Source: an uncultured Ruminococcus sp. (GTDB lineage Bacteria > Bacillota > Clostridia > Oscillospirales > Ruminococcaceae). Taken from it: 11,055 bases of DNA. Under the pieces are notes generated by a model. That model made no database searches and had not been told where the DNA came from. It saw only the letters and a list, made by a program, of their open reading frames with translations. Shown here piece by piece: positions 1-5,417 of the stretch (positions are counted from its first letter, which is position 1; every line of letters begins with the position of its first letter). The position numbers and the translations under genes are program-made. The DNA is taken from NCBI GenBank assembly GCA_900752785.1, contig CAADWP010000167.1, positions 1 to 11,055 on the forward strand. The letters run 5' to 3'.

Positions 1-584
1 GCACATGGAATGTTCATGGAAAAAAGCGTATCGTGTGGCGGTGCATAAGCCGTCTAGACCACGGTAGCCGTTACTGCCATAACTCCCCGACTATACACGA
101 AGAACCGCTGCATAAAGCGATCGTGAAGGCGATAAACGACTTTTACAACTGCCATGAGGATATCGCAAAACTTCTGAAAGAAAGCGCAGTATCGGTATTA
201 TCCGGACTTGCCGATAACGAAATTCAAAGTATAGAAAAGCGTCTTAAAGAGATCGACAAGGCTCGTAACGATTTTGTAGATCTCATAGCCACCGGAGCCT
301 GCGGAGCAGATTCACTGGACAATGAATTCGCACAGTTATTCGCAGAGGAAGAAAAATTGAGTGAAAAGCTGCTTGCTCTGAGATCACAGAATCAGGATTC
401 CGCAGAAACTCACAGCAGGCTTGAAAATGAACTCAGAGAAATAGAAAATACCAGATTTGAACTTGATCGTTTTAATGATATTATCATCCGAAAAGTGATC
501 GAGTGCATAAAGGTTCTCAGCAAAACTGAGGTACTTGTAATTTTTAAAGGAGGGTTTGAGGTCAGGGCAGAGATTGAGAAATAA
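1..584 (+). CDS. Large serine recombinase, C-terminal part (5' end outside window)
   Basis: The frame is open from base 3 and ends at TAA 582-584; an internal ATG at 33 is not the real start. The visible protein begins inside a recombinase zinc beta-ribbon: WRCISRLDHGSRYC supplies the second cysteine pair (Cys14 and Cys25 of the visible part), followed by a SPTIHEE turn. After that comes a long charged helical segment rich in Glu, Lys and Leu, as in the coiled-coil tail of large serine recombinases. In the family this region contacts attachment-site DNA, while the catalytic serine lies in the missing N-terminal resolvase domain. Such enzymes integrate and excise transposons, ICEs and phages by strand exchange at att sites. 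Its position suggests the end of an integrative element, but no att site could be defined. The family call is firm; whether the full gene is intact is unknown. Confidence 0.85.
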   Translation, partial: TWNVHGKKRIVWRCISRLDHGSRYCHNSPTIHEEPLHKAIVKAINDFYNCHEDIAKLLKESAVSVLSGLADNEIQSIEKRLKEIDKARNDFVDLIATGACGADSLDNEFAQLFAEEEKLSEKLLALRSQNQDSAETHSRLENELREIENTRFELDRFNDIIIRKVIECIKVLSKTEVLVIFKGGFEVRAEIEK

Positions 585-596
585 CAAAATATAAAG

Positions 597-628
597 AAAA
601 ACAGCTTGCTTTGTGTAGGCTGTTTTTT
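597..628 (+). terminator. Rho-independent terminator after the serine recombinase
   Basis: AAAAACAGC (597-605) pairs perfectly with GCTGTTTTT (619-627) across a 13-nt loop, and the right arm runs into a T-tract ending at 628. It begins 12 nt after the recombinase stop codon. It ends only 15 nt before the TTG start of the next gene, so it may also act as an attenuator for the operon downstream. Confidence 0.75.
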
Positions 629-643
629 ATGGGAGGCGATAGT

Positions 644-1741
644 TTGTCAGGAAATTTCGAGGGCATTAAAACGCAAAAATTCGGAGTGGAAGTCGAGTGT
701 ACAGGACTTACAAGAGCTGCTGCCGCAAAGGCGATAAGCAAAATTTTAGGCAGTTTGCCGGAGCATTTTGGCGGAAGTTACGACCGATACGATGTTTACG
801 ACAGTCAGGGCAGACGGTGGAAAATTATGTCCGATGCAAGCATTCGATGCACGACCAAGAATGGAGAGCCGGCTTCAAAATTGCATTCTGTTGAACTTGT
901 AACGCCCATTTTGGAGTACGAAGATATGGCTCTTTTGCAGGAAGTTGTGCGCTCCATTCGGCGAAATGGCGGCGTTTGCAACGAATCAACGGGAATCCAT
1001 ATTCACATTGATTTCGCACCTTACGATCCGCAAAAATTGCGTAATTTGGTAAATATTTTCGCAAGTAAAGAGGACATGTTGTATCAGGCTTTGCAAGTCA
1101 ATTCCGGTCGTGAAAACACCTACTGTAAAAAGGTTGACAAGCGTTTTCTTGAGGAATTAAATAAGAAAAAGCCAAAGGATCTACAGACAATAAAACACCT
1201 ATGGTACGGCGATAATGCCGAATATCACTCACATTATGACTCGTCCCGGTATCGGTGCTTGAATTTGCATCCCGTGTTTACGGACAATAATATTGAGATA
1301 AGAGCGTTCAACAGTTCGCTGAACGCAGGCGTGTTGAGAGCATATATTTCACTGGTGCTGGCGGTCAGTAATCAGGCTTTGATGCAGAAATCGGCAAGTC
1401 CTCGTGTGACGCAGAGTGAAAATCCACGTTATACTTTTCGATGCTGGCTTATCAGAATAGGACTGAACGGAGATGAGTTTAAGAATTGTCGCAAGCATCT
1501 TCTTTCACATCTTGAGGGAAATATCGCTTGGCTGCATCCCGAAGATGCGATCAAGCAAAGAGAACGGCTGAAAGCGGAGAGAATCGCCGCCCGTGAGCAG
1601 CGTGTCGAGCCCGTAAGGGAGGTTCAGCCGATAAACGTCAATGTACCCGATGAGATTTCAGAGCCGACAGTGAGCGAATGTGAAGGAGTTGTGGAGTACG
1701 AAGATTATGAGCAAGAAGAATCATTTGAGTTGAGTATGTAA
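644..1741 (+). CDS. Amidoligase_2 family carboxylate-amine ligase
   Basis: The start is placed at TTG 644 because GGAGG (632-636) lies 7 nt upstream; the frame opens earlier, but those codons fall inside the terminator hairpin. The 365-aa protein has the hallmarks of the glutamine-synthetase-fold amidoligases (Amidoligase_2). These are FGVEVE near the N-terminus (Glu16 and Glu18, expected metal ligands), HSVELVTP, the TGIHIHID motif with paired histidines, RYRCLNLH, and IEIRAFNSSL. The family is thought to form amide bonds between a carboxylate and an amine using ATP, on peptides or small molecules; no substrate can be read here. The last 50 or so residues are a Glu-rich, probably disordered tail. 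The stop overlaps the frame of the next gene (TAATG), and a GGCT-like partner follows, a pairing known from comparative genomics of amidoligases. The family is well supported; the biochemical role is unknown. Confidence 0.85.
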   Translation: MSGNFEGIKTQKFGVEVECTGLTRAAAAKAISKILGSLPEHFGGSYDRYDVYDSQGRRWKIMSDASIRCTTKNGEPASKLHSVELVTPILEYEDMALLQEVVRSIRRNGGVCNESTGIHIHIDFAPYDPQKLRNLVNIFASKEDMLYQALQVNSGRENTYCKKVDKRFLEELNKKKPKDLQTIKHLWYGDNAEYHSHYDSSRYRCLNLHPVFTDNNIEIRAFNSSLNAGVLRAYISLVLAVSNQALMQKSASPRVTQSENPRYTFRCWLIRIGLNGDEFKNCRKHLLSHLEGNIAWLHPEDAIKQRERLKAERIAAREQRVEPVREVQPINVNVPDEISEPTVSECEGVVEYEDYEQEESFELSM

Positions 1742-1752
1742 TGGAGGTTGCA

Positions 1753-2244
1753 ATGAGTAAAAAACAGCTATATATCGCCTATGGCAGCAATATCAATCTG
1801 GAACAGATGGCATACCGATGTCCTCATTCTAAGGTTGTTGGGACATCGGAGATCAAAGATTTTGAGTTAGAGTTCAGGGGCGTTGCCACGATAGTTCCGA
1901 AAGAAAATGCAAGCGTTCCTGTTCTGATCTGGGAACTTGATGCAAGGGATTTACCCACGCTCAATAAATATGAAGGCTACCCCAGTTTCTATAGGCAGGA
2001 AAAAATGTCTTTTGAACTGGACGGAAAAACTTACGAAGGTATGGCATATCTGATGAATCGTGGGACAATTTCTCCACCGAGTCAGCAGTATTACAACACG
2101 ATTTTGCAGGGATACAGGGAAAACGGACTGGATGAATCTTATCTGCAAACAGCTCTGGAAAAATCAATGCAGCAGGAGCAGTTCATGGATGAAGAATTTG
2201 ATGAGGATTTCGATTTTGACGATGATCTTCAAATGAAATTTTAG
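1753..2244 (+). CDS. Gamma-glutamylcyclotransferase-like (AIG2/GGCT fold) protein
   Basis: ATG 1753 is preferred over the in-frame ATG at 1741 because GGAGG (1743-1747) lies between them, 5 nt before 1753. The 163-aa product has the GGCT substrate-loop motif YGSN (Tyr10 to Asn13) and the expected catalytic acid in KYEGYPSFY (Glu74). GGCT-fold enzymes release gamma-glutamyl groups as 5-oxoproline; relatives act as gamma-glutamylamine cyclotransferases. Beside an amidoligase it would plausibly remove or edit the amide bond made by its neighbour, for example on gamma-glutamyl-tagged amines or peptides. That role is inferred from context. The C-terminus is a strongly acidic run of Asp and Glu, shared in style with both neighbours. 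It is translated in close coupling with the upstream gene and followed at once by the ribosome site of the next. Confidence 0.85.
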   Translation: MSKKQLYIAYGSNINLEQMAYRCPHSKVVGTSEIKDFELEFRGVATIVPKENASVPVLIWELDARDLPTLNKYEGYPSFYRQEKMSFELDGKTYEGMAYLMNRGTISPPSQQYYNTILQGYRENGLDESYLQTALEKSMQQEQFMDEEFDEDFDFDDDLQMKF

Positions 2245-2256
2245 GGGGCTGGCATT

Positions 2257-2538
2257 ATGAAATATAAAGGATTTTTTGTTAAAATTACTCCCGATAAAAA
2301 TCTGTCGAGAGAAGATAAGAACGGCGAAATCGTTTCCTGTGACGGGTTCACAATTGAAGTGTTTTCGGATGAATCGGAAAAGCTTGAAATAGATGTGTTC
2401 TCGGCAGCAGTTGACTTTGAATTACTGCAAAACAGTTTTGAAGAAGCAGTTCAGTTCGCTAAGGATTATATTGACAGCGAGGAAAAGGAATACTGCAGGA
2501 TGATTGAGGAGTATGATCGTGAACTTGAAAAGGAATAA
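2257..2538 (+). CDS. Small acidic protein of unknown function, third gene of the amidoligase operon
   Basis: This is a 93-aa ORF with ATG 2257, preceded at 8 nt by AGGGGG (2243-2248), which overlaps the stop codon of the GGCT-like gene. The spacing is that of an operon. The first half alternates polar and hydrophobic residues (YKGFFVKITP, then GFTIEVFSDE), suggesting a small beta-sheet domain. The second half (FEEAVQFAKDYIDSEEKEY onward) should be one long charged helix. There are no catalytic motifs, membrane segments or signal peptide. I do not recognise the family. Its fixed place beside an amidoligase and a GGCT-like protein suggests an accessory or substrate-binding role, which is only inference. 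Confidence 0.7.
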   Translation: MKYKGFFVKITPDKNLSREDKNGEIVSCDGFTIEVFSDESEKLEIDVFSAAVDFELLQNSFEEAVQFAKDYIDSEEKEYCRMIEEYDRELEKE

Positions 2539-2687
2539 TGAGCAGATGTGCGGTTCGGATGGAAATGTTCGGACTGCATAATACATTTGTGAGGATTTTG
2601 AACTGGTATAAGCTCATAAAAGATGTATGGTTAAAACGAATTATATATAAATATGTTTTAAAATATTTCAATAAAGTCTTGCAATAA
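2538..2687 (+). CDS. Possible 49-aa basic peptide at the end of the amidoligase operon
   Basis: The stop codon of the 93-aa gene overlaps an ATG (TAATG, 2536-2540). That ATG opens a 49-codon frame ending at TAA 2685-2687. Residues 18-49 are rich in Lys, Tyr, Trp, Ile, Leu and Val (LNWYKLIKDVWLKRI and onward), like an amphipathic cationic helix. Against it, the only Shine-Dalgarno candidate (AAGGA, 2530-2534) is just 3 nt from the ATG. The frame also runs into the -35 box of the next promoter, and AT-rich intergenic DNA encodes such residues by chance. It may be spurious. Confidence 0.25.
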   Translation: MSRCAVRMEMFGLHNTFVRILNWYKLIKDVWLKRIIYKYVLKYFNKVLQ

Positions 2688-2707
2688 TTCAGGATTTGAT
2701 GTATAAT
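2679..2707 (+). promoter_or_regulatory. Sigma-A promoter of the AAA-ATPase/nuclease gene
   Basis: The -35 TTGCAA (2679-2684) and a perfect -10 TATAAT (2702-2707) are separated by 17 bp. The predicted transcript start is near 2714, about 25 nt before the ATG at 2739, which gives this gene its own short leader. Confidence 0.75.
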
Positions 2708-2738
2708 ATAAATAACAAAAGTGATAGGAGGTCAGGCT

Positions 2739-4304
2739 ATGGGAATTTATCTTAATCCTGGAAATATTGATTTTCAGAAATCACTGAATTCAGAGATTTA
2801 TGTTGATAAAACAGAACTTATAAAATACACCAACAAGGTTATAAATACGGAACAGCAGAATGTTTGTGTCAGTCGTCCGAGACGTTTTGGCAAATCAATG
2901 GCGGCGAATATGCTCGTTGCTTACTACAGCAGGGGCTGTGATTCAAAAGAGATGTTCAGCAGTTATAAGATTGCTGAAGATGAATTTTTTGAAAAGCATT
3001 TGAACAAATACAATGTTATCCATATTAATATGATTGAATTCTTTTCTGAGAATAACAGTATCAGTGAGGCGTTAACAGAATTAAAAAAATCAATTATATT
3101 TGACATAGTTAGTGAGTTTCCTAATGTGAATTATTATGATAAAACAAAACTTGTGAGAACGCTGAAAGATGTTTTTGCAGCAGAAAAATCACCATTTATT
3201 TTCATAATTGATGAATGGGATTGTGTATTCAGAATGTTCAAGGATAAAAATGAAGATTATACAGAATATCTTAATTTTTTGCGAAATTTACTGAAAAATC
3301 AGAGCTACGTTGCGCTTGCGTATATGACCGGAATTCTGCCAATCAAGAAATATGGCGAGCATTCTGCTCTTAATATGTTCACAGAAATTGCTATGACAAA
3401 TGCAGCTCCTTTAGAAGAATTTACAGGATTTACGGAAAACGAAGTAAACGATCTTTGCTATGAGTACGAAAAAGACTACAGTGAAATTAAACGCTGGTAC
3501 GATGGATACAATGTTGACGGAACTGCAATATATAATCCTAAATCGGTTGTTGAAGCCATGAACAGAGGAAATATCCGAAATTACTGGACTTCAACCGAAA
3601 CTTATGAAGCTCTGGAAGAATTTATTTGCAGGAATGATGACGGTCTCAAAGATACGATAGTAAGGTTGCTTGCAGGCGAAAATAAAGTGATAGATTCATC
3701 AACATTTACTAATGATATGGTGACATTCAATTCGCAGGATGACGTGTTGACGCTTTTAGTTCATCTTGGATATCTGACATTCAATTCTGAAACAAATGAA
3801 GTATCAATTCCAAATTATGAGGTTTCCGAGCAATTCGCAAGTACAATAAAAATTACAGATTGGTCAGAAGTTTCTAAGTCGCTAATAGTTTCAGATGAAT
3901 TGCTAAATGCTACGCTCAGAGGCGATTCGGAAACAGTCGCAAAGTTGATTTCAGATAGTCACAAAGAGAATGTTTCTATACTGAAATATAACGATGAAAA
4001 TTCACTTGCCTGCGTACTTTCTATTGCATATTATTCTGCACGGAAAGATTATATAATCCATAGAGAATTCGCAACAGGAAACGGATTCGCTGATCTGGTT
4101 TTCATTCCGAGAAAGGGACGAAATTTGCCTGCGATGATAGTTGAACTTAAAAAAGGTCATTCCGCAGAAGAAGCAATTCAGCAAATCCAAGATAACGATT
4201 ATCTTCACAAAGTTTCCGAATATTCAGGAGAGATGCTCCTTGTTGGAATCAACTATGACGAGCAAAAAGGTCATACCTGTAAGATAGAAAAAATTCAGAA
4301 ATAA
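2739..4304 (+). CDS. Predicted AAA-ATPase fused to a PD-(D/E)XK nuclease-like domain
   Basis: ATG 2739 is chosen because AGGAGG (2726-2731) lies 7 nt upstream; an in-frame GTG at 2721 lies before that site. The 521-aa protein has an N-terminal AAA-ATPase-like domain (opening YVDKTELI, Walker A RPRRFGKS with Lys52, Walker B FIFIIDEWD with Asp158 and Glu159). Its C-terminal PDDEXK_9-type domain carries GFADLVF (Asp452) and VELKKG (Glu469, Lys471), the usual D...ExK nuclease signature. This two-domain family is abundant, often in many copies, in gut Bacteroidetes and Clostridia, and its function is unestablished. A DNA-targeting, mobile or defence role is often suspected. It is cytoplasmic, with no signal or membrane segment. 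The gene is monocistronic, with its own promoter, and all key motifs look intact. Confidence 0.85.
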   Translation: MGIYLNPGNIDFQKSLNSEIYVDKTELIKYTNKVINTEQQNVCVSRPRRFGKSMAANMLVAYYSRGCDSKEMFSSYKIAEDEFFEKHLNKYNVIHINMIEFFSENNSISEALTELKKSIIFDIVSEFPNVNYYDKTKLVRTLKDVFAAEKSPFIFIIDEWDCVFRMFKDKNEDYTEYLNFLRNLLKNQSYVALAYMTGILPIKKYGEHSALNMFTEIAMTNAAPLEEFTGFTENEVNDLCYEYEKDYSEIKRWYDGYNVDGTAIYNPKSVVEAMNRGNIRNYWTSTETYEALEEFICRNDDGLKDTIVRLLAGENKVIDSSTFTNDMVTFNSQDDVLTLLVHLGYLTFNSETNEVSIPNYEVSEQFASTIKITDWSEVSKSLIVSDELLNATLRGDSETVAKLISDSHKENVSILKYNDENSLACVLSIAYYSARKDYIIHREFATGNGFADLVFIPRKGRNLPAMIVELKKGHSAEEAIQQIQDNDYLHKVSEYSGEMLLVGINYDEQKGHTCKIEKIQK

Positions 4305-4334
4305 AAGTTTTTTTAATTAATTTTTGAAAAACTC

Positions 4335-4363
4335 TTGATAAATCAGATTTAATATGTTAAAAT
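4335..4363 (+). promoter_or_regulatory. Extended -10 sigma-A promoter with no downstream gene
   Basis: TTGATA (4335-4340) and TAAAAT (4358-4363) are 17 bp apart, with TGT just before the -10 hexamer (extended -10). Predicted initiation is near 4370. The only element downstream on this strand is the terminator at 4411-4447, with no convincing ORF between. The promoter therefore either makes a short RNA or has lost its gene. Confidence 0.55.
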
Positions 4364-4369
4364 AACAAC

Positions 4370-4450
4370 AGTTACAGATGTCATCTATTTTGTTACATCA
4401 TGACAACGCAAAATAGGCACTTTCTCGGTTTGAGGGAGTGCTTATTTATT
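4370..4450 (+). ncRNA. Candidate small RNA of about 80 nt
   Basis: The interval is bounded by the extended -10 promoter at 4335-4363 and a strong intrinsic terminator at 4411-4447. Within it GTTACA occurs twice, 21 nt apart (4371 and 4392), and TGTCAT (4379-4384) can pair with ATGACA (4400-4405). The only ORF is a 12-codon frame from ATG 4378 to TAG without a Shine-Dalgarno. I recognise no RNA family. It could simply be the 3' UTR of the upstream gene. Confidence 0.3.
4411..4447 (+). terminator. Strong intrinsic terminator
   Basis: A 16-bp stem is formed by 4411-4426 and 4432-4447 around a 5-nt loop (GGTTT). All positions pair if three G-U wobbles are allowed. T-rich sequence follows (ATTTTT). 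It ends transcription from the AAA-ATPase gene and from the promoter at 4335. Confidence 0.8.
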
Positions 4451-4464
4451 TTTACTAAATGCGA

Positions 4465-4486
4465 ATTGTGCGCCATTTGTGCGCTA
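4465..4486. repeat. 11-bp tandem duplication in the intergenic region
   Basis: ATTGTGCGCCA (4465-4475) is followed directly by TTTGTGCGCTA (4476-4486), with 9 of 11 bases shared. It lies between the terminator and the 3' side of the truncated integrase. It could be residue of the lost integrase 3' end or of a recombinase core site; nothing decides this. Confidence 0.5.
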
Positions 4487-4521
4487 TTAACATAAAAAGA
4501 TATGATAAGATACGCAAAGTT

Positions 4522-4555
4522 AAAGGGACTATCCGAATGTGGACAGTCTCTTTTT
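4522..4555. terminator. Hairpin between the sRNA region and the integrase remnant, possible bidirectional terminator
   Basis: AAAGGGACT and TCC (4522-4534, one mismatch at 4531) pair with GGA and AGTCTCTTT (4541-4553) around a 6-nt loop. A T-tract on the plus strand (4551-4555) makes it a good terminator in that direction. Read on the minus strand it lies 2 nt after the integrase stop codon but is followed by a poorer T-run. Confidence 0.6.
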
Positions 4556-4556
4556 A

Positions 4557-5354
4557 TTATACAATTTTCTGTATGATCTGTTGTTCTGCCGGCTCCTCAG
4601 AGCGTTCTATTGTGACTTTGTTTTTGTTATAGTCAAAATCAGAGAATTTCAGTCCCACAAGCTCACCGCAGCGACAACCGGTCATTATAGCAAGCTGTAC
4701 AAGCACTTGGAATTGTAAATCTTCCTTTTCAAGACATTCAAGCATTTGAGCTGCCTCTTGCTTGCTGAATATTTCTATCTTAGGAGCAACGACCTTTTGT
4801 AGTGTGAGCTTTTCAGAATTTGCCGGATTTGTTGATATTATATCCAGCTTTACCGCCTGTTTGAGTATAGATTGTAATACCGTGAGCTTGCGCCGTATAG
4901 TAGCCTGTGATAATTTAGGATTGTTTTCGTCAAGACTACCGTCTTTCTTCTGTCTTACATCACCTTGAAGATATTGGATAAACTGTTGAATGTGTGCAGG
5001 TTTCAGCTCGGACAGCTTTATGTGACCGAGAAGCGGAATTATCAGTTTATCAATGATTCGGCTGTATTCGTGCAATATTCGGGGTGCAAGAACGTCCTTT
5101 TTTATATCAAGGTACATCGGGCAGAAGTCGGCAAGCTTTATGTTTCGGTTTTCTCCGATCTGACCGTTACGGCACTGCTCCTCAAACAGCATAGCCTGCC
5201 GCTGGACTTCCTTTTCAATCTGTTTAGCTGTCATGTTGGGAGCAGGCTTATAGCTCATTGTGTACGGTTTAAGCCGATCTCTATTGAAAGCTTTATTGAT
5301 GATTACGGTGAGCAAATATGAACGTTCCGCAAACTTTCCGTAAATATTTTCCAA
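4557..5354 (-). pseudogene. Tyrosine recombinase (phage-type integrase), truncated
   Basis: The 265-aa frame has a SAM-like core-binding domain (about residues 70-175, FCPMYLDIKKDVL through NPANSEKL) and the start of the catalytic domain. It carries the first catalytic arginine in TGCRCGELVGLK (Arg228). It stops about 37 residues later, so the HxxR, His/Trp and nucleophilic Tyr motifs are missing. Intact relatives are roughly 370-400 aa. The 5' end is also doubtful: the first in-frame start is TTG 5354 right after a stop, without a Shine-Dalgarno. The usual basic strand (YLLTVINGYD-type) appears altered around residues 13-26. It cannot catalyse recombination as it stands. Only 63 bp separate it from the divergent primase, so the two probably come from the same integrative element. 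Confidence 0.8.
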
Positions 5355-5417
5355 TATTCAACGTTTTTCCGTTTAATTCAAGCGAATATCGGCTCTATAG
5401 AGAAAGGAGCTGAAAAA

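Noticed and set aside
4306..4333. Terminator directly after the AAA-ATPase gene
   Set aside because: AGTTTTT and AAAAACT can pair, but the stem is short and A/T-only apart from one pair, and no T-run follows; the hairpin at 4411 is far stronger.
4522..4553. Terminal inverted repeat of an IS256-like insertion sequence
   Set aside because: It begins with a GGGACT/AGAGACTGTCC-like motif, but both halves form one compact hairpin with a T-tract and no transposase remnant is nearby; a terminator explains it better.
4762..5321. Plus-strand open frames of 68 and 118 aa
   Set aside because: They are antisense to the integrase remnant, which has clear family motifs; they show no ribosome site or recognisable residues.
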